NCBI GenBank assembly: GCA_965223435.1
Contig: CBDCWQ010000023.1
Location: 310,001-374,000, forward strand
Origin: CBDCWQ01 sp965223435
GTDB taxonomy: Bacteria; Myxococcota; Kuafuiibacteriia; Kuafuiibacteriales; Kuafuiibacteriaceae
Length of the DNA stretch: 64,000 nt
Direction: 5' to 3'
Each line of letters begins with the position of its first letter. Position 1 is the stretch's first letter. Position numbers and translations under genes: made by a program. The notes below the pieces were generated by a model that ran no database searches, was not told the DNA's origin, and saw only the letters and a list, made by a program, of their open reading frames with translations. This document shows positions 18,261-27,979 of the stretch, piece after piece.

Positions 18261-18592
18261 GTAACCGTACGGTTCGTGACGGGTTGATTTGGATCCGCTC
18301 CCGAGCTTGATTGATGCTGCAGGAGAACATTCAGGGCGCGCCCGCCGGTGAGAACGACGGTAGAGCAGCACATGAAGACAGTGGTGAGCAGTGGACAGCG
18401 CGCTATGGTGGTGCCCTGTGGTGTGGAAGCAGGTCCTCGAGTCGACACTTCGGGTGGTTGCCGAGCCGCATCATGACGTCCGCGAGATATTCCTCGGGAT
18501 TGACGTCGTTCGCAATGCAGCTGGCTACGAGGGACATCAGGCCGACGAGGTTGTCACCGGCCTCTTTGTGCTCGAAGAACAGCCAATTGTGG
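18261..18592 (-). mobile_element. 3' fragment of the IS66 element (inverted partial copy of 2254-4821)
   Basis: On the minus strand this matches the 3' end of the IS66 at 2254-4821 almost base for base. It runs from HNWLFF(E)HKEAGDNLVGL, through LLPHHRAPP and stop, to the terminal repeat beginning GTAACCGTACGG at 18261. It has a single copy of the 57-bp end unit. The match stops sharply at 18592. Confidence 0.88.
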
Positions 18593-18834
18593 AGTCCTGG
18601 CTCTTTGCTGGCTCCCGGGGAGGCGCCGAGAGATTCGCCGACGTCCTTTCGATTGTCTCCACCGCCGACGCAGCAGGCGTCGATTGTGCAAAATATCTTC
18701 CTAGCATCATCGCCCATATCGACACTTGGCCGAACCGGGAGCTCGATCAGCTCTTGCCAGCCAACTGGCAAACCGCGTTCGAAGATTTCCTTCGCGAGAA
18801 TAACATTCAGAACTCCACACCTGCTATGCATTGA
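18593..18834 (+). pseudogene. 3' fragment of a second, different IS66 transposase
   Basis: The plus strand reads SWLFAGSRGGAERFADVLSI and then STADAAGVDCAKYL, DTWPNRELDQLLPANW and stop. This is the C-terminus of an IS66 TnpC, clearly different in sequence from the element at 2254. It is joined head-on to the inverted fragment ending at 18592, at the homologous NWLF motif. The 5' parts of both are gone. Confidence 0.8.
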
Positions 18835-18948
18835 GCGCAGACCTCAACGTTACACCATGAAGCGGGCCGGGCTAGACGCCCCAAAAAGAACAGTTACTTA
18901 CCTATGTCGCAGGGTTGAACCTTCAGAGAAACAACCGGATCACGAGCC

Positions 18949-19110
18949 TCACCGGACTCGAGTCCCTGACCTCTGTAGATTGACGCCCGAGGGGACCAAG
19001 AAGCCGACTTTGGATTTTGGCTGTTTCGTCTTTTCCTCTGTTTTGGGCGCCTTGTCCGGATATCCTGCAAGCAGGGCGAATAGGAGCGCCGTCTTTAACC
19101 GAATCTTTAT
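18949..19110 (-). pseudogene. Possible decayed small lipoprotein gene
   Basis: An open minus-strand frame of 54 codons reads KIRLKTALLFALLAGYPDKAP and continues as Lys/Pro/Ser-rich sequence to TGA. It has the shape of a lipoprotein leader. However, the expected start is ATA (19108-19110), preceded by a purine-rich AAGGGGG, and the expected lipobox Cys is Tyr (LLAGY). Both fit G-to-A changes. No other gene is seen between 18835 and 19521. Confidence 0.3.
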
Positions 19111-19521
19111 GGCGTGGCCCCCTTCGTTGGCACTGACAGTTCACGCGAGCAATCAACAAACCGGCCGCTTCTCTTTCGCCGAGGCCGTCCCTATCGCGTG
19201 GGCAGACCTGATGTAGGATGCTTGTCCAACAGCCGTTCTAAAGCCGAGTATTACGAAAGTCAGGACGGAAGAATAGCGGCATCGCGCAAGGAGACCGAGA
19301 TGACTTTGTCTGGGGGCATCTTTATCGACCGACCCAGGAGAATCGCGATTCGCGACGGCCCACTTCGTTGGATGATGTAACATGCCGTCACACCTTTGGA
19401 GACGTGCACCGCACCCATGCTCGCTCTGAGAATATCAGATTTCTGATGCTTGTCGCCCGTTGTCCGAGAATGTTCAGCGGGCACCCCCCTTGCAAGGTGT
19501 TGGTGGTTTGGAGGCTCAACC

Positions 19522-20472
19522 ATGAAAATATCCGGTTTCAAAGATTGCCTGGTCCCCTTGCTTTTGCTCTGCGCTTGCGGGGGCCCGGCCAAAGGGCCGT
19601 CGACCAGTGTTTGCGCTGGTCAAGGCTGCCAGCAGGAAGTGGAGGCGCCTTGTCTTGAGTGCCTTGAGGACTGTACTGAATGCGTGGATACCAGACCGTT
19701 CACACCCTGCGGTTCGTGCACGATTTCAGAGTTGTGGCATTCAGAAACTCAATGTGGACTCCCGAACTCCAGACACAGCGAGATCCCCTGGGAGGTTACG
19801 CTCGCGCATTATGATCATTGGTCGGTAACTCAGCGGTCTGACGAACAGGTGATCGGGCGCGTGGATCTTGAACGCGATGGTTCGACGGCAACACTGAACG
19901 TCTGGCGTACTTCACATGACAATCTGGTTGAAGTTAACGAAGCGCTCGAAAACTTCCGTTCAGCCCCAAACCGCGTGTCCGGTCCTGAACCAAACACCGC
20001 GCGTGTCGAGGCCTTTGAACTCGAAGATCGAAGGGCCGTTCGGTGGCACTATGAGCGCGAAATGGCGTGGCTCGGTGATAACTTGTGTTCACCGAGCCAA
20101 AACTGCCCGGAACAAACAGCCGTCCGTGGCATCAACATGGGGCTTGCGATCACGGATGGGCTAAGCATTTTGCATTTCCAAAGCACCCTGCCGGTCGACG
20201 TCGATGCGGGTATCTTATGTGAACTCGAGTCCATGATGCTTGCGACATCCTTTCAAGGATTCTTCGCCTGTGGAGAATCAACGTGCTCCGTCGGTCTCCA
20301 GTACTGTTCCGTGTTTCACCCGGGTGTGCCCGGCCAGGCATCGACCTTTGCTTGCGGCGACTTCCCAGAGGGGTGTGATGGCTGTTCATGTTTCACGACA
20401 GGCTCGCCGAGCGGGTGTTTCTGCCGGGATGATGGCCAAGGGGGCGTGACCTATGGCTGCGCCGCCCCATGA
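19522..20472 (+). CDS. Cysteine-rich lipoprotein of unknown function
   Basis: 316 residues from ATG 19522, preceded by GGAGG at seven-base spacing. The signal peptide ends LLLLCACGG, with a lipobox Cys at 19. A short cysteine-cluster segment follows (CAGQGCQQ, CLECLEDCTEC, CGSC). The middle has mixed alpha/beta character (about 90-250), and the end is a second cysteine-rich segment (CSVGLQYC, CDGCSCFTTGSPSGCFC). The paired cysteines suggest a disulphide-stabilised surface protein. I do not recognise a family. It stands alone: IS debris on the left, and a convergent CBS gene 219 bases to the right. Confidence 0.7.
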   Translation: MKISGFKDCLVPLLLLCACGGPAKGPSTSVCAGQGCQQEVEAPCLECLEDCTECVDTRPFTPCGSCTISELWHSETQCGLPNSRHSEIPWEVTLAHYDHWSVTQRSDEQVIGRVDLERDGSTATLNVWRTSHDNLVEVNEALENFRSAPNRVSGPEPNTARVEAFELEDRRAVRWHYEREMAWLGDNLCSPSQNCPEQTAVRGINMGLAITDGLSILHFQSTLPVDVDAGILCELESMMLATSFQGFFACGESTCSVGLQYCSVFHPGVPGQASTFACGDFPEGCDGCSCFTTGSPSGCFCRDDGQGGVTYGCAAP

Positions 20473-20691
20473 GACCCGAAGCACTCGACTTAGGCAAAGC
20501 GTTTTCATCCGAGAGTGCAAATGGGATTTTTGAACCGTTCGATTACCCGAGGAAACCGATTTTGAAACCAGTTCTAGAATGTTGGATGCCGAGGACGTTG
20601 GTGATGTTGTGGTTCACGCCGATGCGGCGCAGGTAAGCAGAAACTAACGCGAAAGCGCTTCTGGCTTGCAGTCTTCGCTCACGTACATCCT

Positions 20692-21144
20692 CTACGTTCG
20701 GGTCTTTGCCTCTCGACGTTGCTGGCGAGGCATCATGCGGGTTGCTTCAGCGAGTTCGTCGGAGAGGCGTCGAATGATGTCGTCATAGGTTACGATGCCG
20801 AGGAGAGAACCCGATGCATCCACCACCGGCATGCGACGAACACCGTGGCCCCACATTTCCTTGATGACCTCCGACAATTCTTGATCTTCGGTTGCGGTGT
20901 GGAGGACGCGACCCGCGATATCCGCGACTCTGATGGTGTCGGGATTCTCCACCTCCTGGGCGAGCACGCTGACGACAAGGTCACGGTCGGTAATGACGCC
21001 GAGCGGAATAGGACCATCATCGCCTTGCCCCGCGATGACTACATCACCCACGTGGTGTTGCCGCATCAGCTTGGCGGCTTTCACAATGGAGTCTTCTGGA
21101 GAGATCGTGACTACGTCGCGTTCGTGGATCTGACGTACCTTCAT
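20692..21144 (-). CDS. Two-CBS-domain protein
   Basis: 150 residues forming a tandem CBS pair, a nucleotide-sensing module. CBS1 spans about residues 1-60 (VVTISPEDSIVKAAKLMRQH, PLGVITDRDLV). CBS2 spans about 70-135 (VRRMPVVDASGSLLGIVTYDD). A short basic tail follows. The (G)VIT(D)RDL and GIVTYDDI segments fit the usual ligand-binding edge. Stand-alone CBS pairs typically bind AMP, ATP or similar and regulate partners; the partner here is unknown. The flank at 21145-21778 has no supported gene. Confidence 0.88.
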   Translation of the reverse strand: MKVRQIHERDVVTISPEDSIVKAAKLMRQHHVGDVVIAGQGDDGPIPLGVITDRDLVVSVLAQEVENPDTIRVADIAGRVLHTATEDQELSEVIKEMWGHGVRRMPVVDASGSLLGIVTYDDIIRRLSDELAEATRMMPRQQRREAKTRT

Positions 21145-21778
21145 ACCCTAGGCGTAGGCGACTTTGCCGGATTCACCCTGGAGCAGGATGCTGACCTCGG
21201 TCCAGCTGGGCCTGGTTGGCGATCTTTGTGTTGTGTTCCAAAGAGGCATGGGGTCGAACCGTTAAGCTCACGCTGCTTTCACCTTGGGGTGGAACCGTGT
21301 TGGGTGGAAGGAAGCCGAGCAGGTCCTGCGGGGGGCCATGGTGATCAGGCCCAGGCTAAGAAACCGCCACACGAGGGTTTCGGATTCGCGGTTTAAGTCC
21401 ACATGGACCCGCAACAAGAGATTGGTTTCGGGGCGCAAGTCACATCGGTCACGGAGCCCGGAAGAGGCGCTAAGTCGATCCGTCGGCTCGCCAACGTGGC
21501 CGGTCCAATGCGGATGGTGTCAAAGTCGACGATCCTCACTCATAGTTCACCTTTCGCCCAGCGCTGATAAAGCGTGACTTCGCGCTTGGTGGCACAACGC
21601 GCGCTGATGACGCGAGTCATATCTTCATCAGGCTAGCCCCACTCATCGAGGTCTCCGGATTTCGTACGACGTCCTAAAATCGGTGGTGCGGCCTTGCCGA
21701 GCGGCGTGATTTTAGGCACATGGAGACGGTCACAGAAATTGCTAACAGAAAGCTTGGTGTGCTCACCGCATCCGGCAA

Positions 21779-22587
21779 TACCGACCACGGCGTCCGCAAG
21801 AGTCTCTCCTCTATCGTGTGGTGGAGCATCACCTCGATGAGCTGATCGAGAGCTTTCGCGACCCTGATGACCCCGAGGTCGGAATTCCTAACTTCGTCGA
21901 AAAAGAATTCAGAGCTTACCTGACTCGCGGTCGACCAGAGTTTGGCTTGATCAAACTTCGGTGCGAAAAATGTCAGCATGAGCATGCGCTACCCTTCTCC
22001 TGTAAGGGCCGGGCGATCTGTCCATCTTGCGCCATCCGTCGAAGAGAAGACACGGCTGCCCACCTGGTCGAGCACGTGTTGCCCGACGTTTCTCTTCGTC
22101 AGTGGGTGCTGTCGCCCCCGTTCGAGCTCCGAGGACTCTTGGCCGCTCGAGGTCAGGCCCTGTCTCGGATGGCACGCATCTTTGTAGATGAGATTTTCAA
22201 ACAGATGAAGAGCGGGGCCACGTCTCAGGGCCTGAAAGACACCCGATGTGGAGCCGTTACCTTCCTGCAAAGATTCACCAAGGTCACTGGTCCCAATGGC
22301 ATCCTTTCTTTCTCGGGTGATCTCCAGTTCTCGTCCGAAGAGCGGATGAAAGGGGTAGTGAACCCGCAAGAATCGGGTTCGGCTTGTATTGTAGATCTGT
22401 TGTGCTTGCGCGGGTCTACGACATAGACGCCGAACGATGTCCGAAGTGCGGTGGTCACGTGCGACCGGTCGGGGCCGTCAACGAACCGCGTGAGGCGCGA
22501 AGATTGCTTGGTTGGGCCATGGACTCCATCCGTGCTCGTGGACCGCCCCATCAACTCTCGCTTCCGTTCCAAGGCATATCGGCCTGA
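21779..22587 (+). pseudogene. IS91-family transposase remnant with internal deletion
   Basis: The N-terminal half is clear: YRPRRPQESLLYRVVEHHL, then GIPNFVEKEFRAYLTRG, zinc-binding CEKCQHEHALPFSCKGRAICPSC split over two cysteine pairs, and LRQWVLSPPFELRGLLAARG. After GAVTFLQRF the His/Tyr catalytic part (HxH and the two tyrosines of the Y2 motif) is missing. After a frame break near 22390 the C-terminus appears as VYDIDAERCPKCGGHVRP. The gene is therefore internally deleted and inactive. 22588-22877 shows nothing convincing. Confidence 0.75.
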
Positions 22588-22877
22588 ACCATGACTCAAC
22601 CGCGGTGCCACACGGCACCGAAATGCCTCCTTCTGCTTGGAGGTCCCGGAACCTATCTCCTCTGCCGACAAAAGCTCATACCCAAGGACTTATTCATGCC
22701 TACACCACAGGTTCTAATGCGCTTGTCCCCAACACCCTCCATGAAACCCTATCCAAAGAACCTGATACCCCTGGCCGCATTGCTTATTTCGCCTATCGAC
22801 CTGCCTCAAGATGGCCGTCGGCTTGTCGGAGGAAATGTCGCGCTGATTCGACAATGGAAAGAGGACGGACTGTTGCC

Positions 22878-24503
22878 ATGATGAAGGCTGCTTGTGTTCG
22901 AGGTGATCGAGGTCTTTGCACTTCACTTCTGATTCTACTGTTGCCTTTCAGCGGAGTCTCTCCGGGATGGGCACAAGTCTGTGAACCCGACGCCTTGTCC
23001 GTACAGTACCAGTACTTGCGCCGCCTGAGCCTCGACCTCCAGGGGCGGGTGCCGAGCGCCGAAGAACTCGACGCCGTGACGCAGAGTGGATCTGTCGATC
23101 TGTCTATGATTGAGAAGATGCTCGACTCGGACGAGTTTCTCGAACAGATTCGCGAGTACCATTGAGACCTCCTACGAGTCAATTTGGCGAATCTGCGCAT
23201 CGTACCGGCTCCATTCTTGCTCAACCCTCCTGGGTCCCGTGGTTCGCCCGCCCATTTTGTTTCCAACAACGCTCGCTCTACTCCCTACCGGGGTGCGCGG
23301 GTGCCGTGCCGTGATGAGCCAGCTGAATTCGACGACAACGGGGCGATAATCACCAAGCCAGATGACGCGGATCCGTCGATTCGGCGCGAAGGTTGGGTCG
23401 AGGTCCATCCGTACTGGGAAAGCAGCCCAACGGCCACGGTTCGAGTGTGTGCGTTTGATGCTCAAGAGAATGAGACCGGAATCGAACATCGACGGGGCAT
23501 TGAAGTGAATTGTAACGACAATTGGTCGGCTCCTGAGTGTGGTTGCGGGCTGAATCTGAGATGGTGCCAGTCTGTTTCGCATCGAACTCGAGACTCTATT
23601 CTGGATTCAATGAGTGAACAGACGCTGAGGTTTGCGACGCAAATCGTGGCCGAAGACCGACCGTACACTGAATTGATTCGTGGGACAGACATCGAGGTCA
23701 ATGGTCCGCTATCACATTGGCTTCGCCACCAAACGTTCGCCACCAATGTATTACTCACTTCCGGCCCTTCTCAGAACTACGAGATGCCGGTGGTTCGTTT
23801 TCATGAACGCAACCGATGGGTTAAAGCGCCGCGCGGATCGCTTCACGCCGGAGTGTTGACCATGCCGGCCTATCTCTTGAAGTTTCAGTCGGATCGTGGG
23901 CGGGCGAATCGATTCTACGACGTTTTTCTTTGCCAGCATTTCGAAAGCAGTGATCCGCCTCCAGACGCGACGGATGCTTGTCATCAAGAGCCCGATTTGA
24001 CACAGCGTTGCGGGTGCAAGGGCTGTCATGTCACGGTCGAGCCCGCCGCTGCTTACTGGGGGCGTTGGGCGGAAGCGGGACTCATGGCGCTTGAAGTCGA
24101 TAAGTTTCCACGCGTTCAGTCGGAGTGTTCTGATGGTAGCTCGCGGTTTTGTCGCACGTTCTATTTCAACGAGCTCGCTGTTATGAACGCCCTGGTAGGG
24201 GGGCCGTACGTAGGGACGTTGAGGTCCTATGTCTTTGCGGACGAGGCTCGGAAAGCCAATATCGAGAGGGGCCCGTCCGGAATTGCGGAAAAAGCGATTG
24301 AATCCGGGAATTTTTTTCGATGCACCACGCGAAGAATCTGGAGCAAGTTGATGGCCCGCCTACCCCAGGGGGCTGAGGTCGAAAGGCTCGACGAAGTGGC
24401 CGAAGCGTTTAGGCATCATGACAACCTTCGAGACCTGATTCGGGCTCTTGTCAAAACACCGGAGTACATCGACATGGAGCGCTGGAAGGAGAATCTGGAA
24501 TGA
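22878..24503 (+). pseudogene. Exported haem-type protein, DUF1549-like start, one in-frame TGA
   Basis: 542 codons from ATG 22878 with a signal peptide (LLILLLPFSGVSPGWAQ). The first part matches the start of Planctomycete-type cytochrome proteins (YLRRLSLDLQGRVPSAEEL). Codon 96 is TGA (23163-23165) between REYH and DLLRVNL; the same frame then continues 446 codons to a TGA stop. CGA (Arg) is the likely original codon. Codon 380 starts a CKGCH c-type haem site. It overlaps the next gene by four bases (ATGA). With its neighbours it parallels the operon at 35474-42100. It could still yield truncated or read-through product, but the parsimonious reading is a young pseudogene. Confidence 0.8.
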
Positions 24504-25165
24504 GGTCGTGGGTGCTCAAGTCTTGTCTTGTCGGGTGCACATCAATACTCTTGAGCGCATGCGACCTTAGCATCATTGGATCGAAAGGGTCCGTTACAGA
24601 ATCCTCAGTGCCGGCTGACTGGACAAAAACCAAGCCCTCGGAGCGAAAAGATGCAAGGATCGAGAAGGTGGCCGGTCGTTTTCCGAGGCGTGGACGCCGC
24701 CTTTCAGTTGATCAGCTGCGTCGGTCGATTGATACTTTGTTCGGCGGGATCTCCTGGGTAGTGCGGCGTCCCGGTCCCCGCACGAATGGTTTTGAGGTCT
24801 TTGCGGCTGCCCTTGGCAAAGCGGACTACATTTCTATCATGGCCGAAAGTCTGGAACCATCGCCGCTGTTTGCTAAGTTCATGGATGATATGGCCGGCGA
24901 CGTTTGCCAGAAAGCGGTCGAACATGACCGCACGCAGTCATCGGATCCCCCATTGGTGGTTGCAGATGCAGAAGACCCGGACGAAACGCTTCGGTTCTTG
25001 AGACTCAAACTCCATGGCATCCACGTGCCTAAAGGCCAGGCCGACGAGATCGCCGATCTCCGCTCCCTCTACGGCGGGATTTTGGCTGAGTCGATGGATC
25101 CCTATACCGCTTGGTATGGCGTCTGTGTCGCAATGGTGACTGCCCCGGAGTTTTTAACCTACTAG
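24500..25165 (+). CDS. Lipoprotein of the DUF1501 cluster
   Basis: 221 residues with signal peptide and lipobox ILLSACDL. The start ATG overlaps the stop of the upstream haem-protein gene (ATGA), indicating translational coupling. The conserved-looking core is RLSVDQLRRSIDTLFGGISW, continuing to SLYGGILAESMDPYTAWYGV and ending near MVTAPEFLTY, a segment resembling the ends of haem-protein partners in such clusters. No CxxCH motif is present. The frame is intact although both flanking genes contain in-frame TGA codons. Its role is inferred from context only: a surface partner of the DUF1501 protein. Confidence 0.75.
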   Translation: MRSWVLKSCLVGCTSILLSACDLSIIGSKGSVTESSVPADWTKTKPSERKDARIEKVAGRFPRRGRRLSVDQLRRSIDTLFGGISWVVRRPGPRTNGFEVFAAALGKADYISIMAESLEPSPLFAKFMDDMAGDVCQKAVEHDRTQSSDPPLVVADAEDPDETLRFLRLKLHGIHVPKGQADEIADLRSLYGGILAESMDPYTAWYGVCVAMVTAPEFLTY

Positions 25166-25179
25166 ACTGGAGGCTTCTG

Positions 25180-26523
25180 ATGTTCGGTCGACGCAAATTT
25201 TTGAAGCGGATGGGAATGTGTGCCGGGGGCGCCATTCTTTCTACGGTTTGCCCGCTGCGTGTCAGTTGGGCAGGAGCATCATCCCGAAGCTTCGTTTTCT
25301 GCTACTTTAGGGGTGGATGGGACGGCCTGCTTTCACTTGACCCATGAGATCCGGCGAAGTTTACGCCAGAGCGTCGAGCAGAAACCAAAATCGACCCGGG
25401 CTGGGAGCGCATCCCTGACCTTTATCCGAAGACGATTCTCCAACCTCCGGGCTCGGCGATAACTTTTGGTCCTACGATGGGCGCAATCGCAAATCAATAC
25501 GACAAGATGTGCGTCGTTCGAGGCATTTCGATGGAGACCGTAACCCACGACTTGGGCCGAAAATACATGTTCACGGGAAAGAAGCCCGCGGGGTCCCAAG
25601 CGGTCGGGTCCTCAGTGCCTACTCGGATTGTAGCCCAGCAAGGTGATCGGTCGGAGTTTCCCAACCTGGTCATTGGCGCCGAGACCTACAACGAAGGAGA
25701 TCCAGCGTTTGCCAGTGGATTGACAGTCAGCGGCGTGGAAGACTTGATCGATGCCTTGACCGAGGGAAACGCGGTCCCTCCTCCATCGGTCCGCGCGCAG
25801 ATCGAGGCCTACCGAACGCAATCGATGCCCTGTGATCCTGCGGGCGCGAATCGTAAAATGATTTTCGACGCAGTGAAAAGCAGCCAAAAGAGGTCCCGGT
25901 TGCTGGTCGGCAGCCAATTGACCGACAAGTACCGATTCTCCAACCGCACGGATCCTGAGATGGATGCGATTTCAAGTCGCTATAAGATTCAGAGTTCGAC
26001 TTCACCAGAAGCGCAAGCTGCAGTTGCATTCCAGTCGCTGAAGTACGAGATGGCTCAATGCGTCACAGTGGAGTTGGCATCGCAACTTGATCATCACGGA
26101 GACGATTTGCCGCAAGATCATCCTGCGCGTCTCAGTCGAGGGTTTTCGATTTTGAACCAATTGGTTACTGACTTGGCGTCAGAACCGGACCCGAGTCGCG
26201 GCGGCGTGCTCTTGGATCACACAACCATACTGGCCTTTAGCGAGTTCGGCCGGACACCACTCATTAATCGTTGAGGAGGCCGGGATCACTCGTCGACGTC
26301 GAGCGCTCTTTTGATCGGGGCCGGTGTACCCCACAACCGCGTCGTGGGTCAGTCCAGCGACGTGGGCATGACGCCGATGAAGATCGACCCCAATACCGGC
26401 CTCCGCGATTCGTTGGGCATCACCATTACGCCTACACACGTTGTTGCATCGATCATGGCCTCGGCTGGCTATGATACCGGTCTACTTCGTAACCGCGAAT
26501 TGCCGTGTCTTATGACGTCGTAA
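25180..26523 (+). pseudogene. DUF1501-family exported protein with two in-frame TGA codons
   Basis: 448 codons from ATG 25180 (GGAGG six bases upstream). The Tat-type leader is GRRKFLKRMGMCAGGAILS. The family signature FVFCYFRGGWDGLLSLDP is followed by TGA at codon 56 (25345-25347), then DPAKFTPERR in the same frame. Near the end FSEFGRTPLINR is followed by TGA at codon 365 (26272-26274), then GGRDHSSTSSALLIGAG in frame, ending at TAA. DUF1501 proteins belong to the alkaline-phosphatase-like superfamily, and GRTP..GGRDH is a hallmark. In both places Arg (CGA) is the plausible original. Everything else is undamaged, so inactivation looks recent. Confidence 0.82.
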
Positions 26524-26949
26524 ATCCTCATACGCCTTGATTGCTCGTCGCCGGTGCCCCTCTAGCTCAGGACGCCACGAATCAGTCCAGGGAGACGACG
26601 GATTTTTGCGGCATTTGGGTGTTGCTTGAGAGGGACGAAGGAGCAAGACTTCGTGCGGAAGCACACTTGGTGTTTTCTTGGGACGAGTAAGGCCCAGGAC
26701 TTTTGGCTAGCGTGGGCGGCGAAGCCGAGTGCTATGTCGAGCTCCTCGTCAATGTCGGCCTATCGTTGACCACGTTTGGACGGGCGTGCGGTGAATGACA
26801 GATCTTGAGCACGACGATTGAGGACTGATGTGTGTCGCCTGGGTCGGGGGCGATCGGGCTGTCGGGCACAAAGTACTTGTCTCATTTCTTGGATCACGAA
26901 CTGTTCATCGGCGGCGGACATGGGGGGATTCAAGAGGTCTCCCCAACCT

Positions 26950-27530
26950 AGGTTGGAACAGATACGTCGTAGATGCTCGGGCGCGCTACCCCCACAAGTT
27001 GCCATCCAGGTTGAGAAGAGCTCGCTGTCGAGACCGTCAGCGCTTGGTCCGCCAGGAGGGGCGTCGTACCGGAAACGTGGGGACTCATCGCTGGAAGGCG
27101 GGCGAAACCAGAAACTCGCCACGCGATCGGGTGCGGCGCGTACAACCAGTAACCCATCCCTGGAACGAGTTCCGACAACGAATCCTCGATGGGACGAGAT
27201 TCTTCTGTACCGGGCGTCGCCAGCGACCCAGCACTCAAGACCAATAGCACCGTCCCCTGTGATCGATCGGCACGGGCACCGTGGGCGCATTCGCCTGCGA
27301 GGGGAGCCGAACCAAGTTCCAGCCCGTCCCCAGCGAAACATCCAAGTGCGGAGACACCGCTCCGGATGGTTCGGCATACCCTGAGGAGGGCAGGCACGTG
27401 ATCTCCGAAACGAGCAATACGCAACCGGCCAAAAGCGATCGCTTCAGCACTGGGCACCATCCCCACGGCACCTGCTCCAACAAATGGTGCCAACCCCGGT
27501 GTTGTATGGCCTGCCCCGTGTTTCTTTGAC
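26950..27530 (-). pseudogene. Degraded secreted protein with GWNLV-type beta repeats
   Basis: The minus strand shows a signal-like segment (LKRSLLAGCVLLVSEITCL), then SLGTGWNLVRLPSQANAPTV. After a frameshift near 27245, pieces such as LVPGMGYWLYAPHPIAWRVSG and QPGWQLVGVARPS follow in other frames. The alternation of GWNLV..P and G.GYW.YA is the pattern of a common secreted beta-domain. At least two frameshifts destroy the gene. 26524-26949 shows no other supported gene. Confidence 0.45.
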
Positions 27531-27687
27531 GCACCAAACCTCCCGTTGCCCTCGGCGGACTCGCGTTGGTTTGTTCACTCAAGTTGAACGGGTGCCGATG
27601 CAGAGGGCGCGCTGCGATTTGGCCAGTCATGATCTTGTGCATTCCATCAGAAAGGTGGCACCCTTGCTGATGCCAAAGTGGGTCGCT

Positions 27688-27846
27688 CAGACCGCACGAA
27701 TGAAATGCTCGAAACTCAGCTTCGACGAATGCCGGCAGTCCGGGCTCGGGCTCGTTCGGATCTTTGGATTGCTCAATGAAATGCTCCAGATGAATGCTGA
27801 CGATACGGTGATAGGCGGATTTGTCGGGCCGCCGTCCGCGGTAAAC
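27688..27846 (-). pseudogene. IS91-type transposase N-terminal fragment
   Basis: VYRGRRPDKSAYHRIVSIHL, then GLPAFVEAEFRAFHSCG, is the same N-terminal module seen at 21779 (YRPRRPQES..., GIPNFVEKEFRAYLTRG). The zinc motif and everything after it are missing; the frame runs into unrelated sequence. It is a different copy from those at 18030 and 21779. Confidence 0.6.
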
Positions 27847-27979
27847 TTTTACATCGGCAGCAGAAATGGCTTTGCACACGACCGTTGATGGAATCAGAAG
27901 GCATGCCAACTGCATGGTTACAGCGTCGAGGTTCGCGGGCATGATCCGCGCACCACAGGAGAAGAGTGGACTTCACGGT

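Noticed and set aside
18391..18834. 147-codon plus-strand open frame as one gene
   Set aside because: The first half is antisense to one IS66 fragment and the second half is the sense end of another; the frame is fortuitously open across the junction.
20719..21396. 225-codon plus-strand open frame
   Set aside because: Largely antisense to the CBS protein, which has clear domain motifs.
21145..21778. Short open frames between the CBS gene and the IS91 remnant
   Set aside because: No ribosome sites, no recognisable motifs and frequent stops; treated as non-coding.
23163..26274. Selenocysteine or genetic code reassignment to explain the TGA codons
   Set aside because: TGA ends many intact genes here, including one inside the same operon. 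No selenocysteine context is evident and the flanking families have basic or polar residues, not Cys, at these sites.
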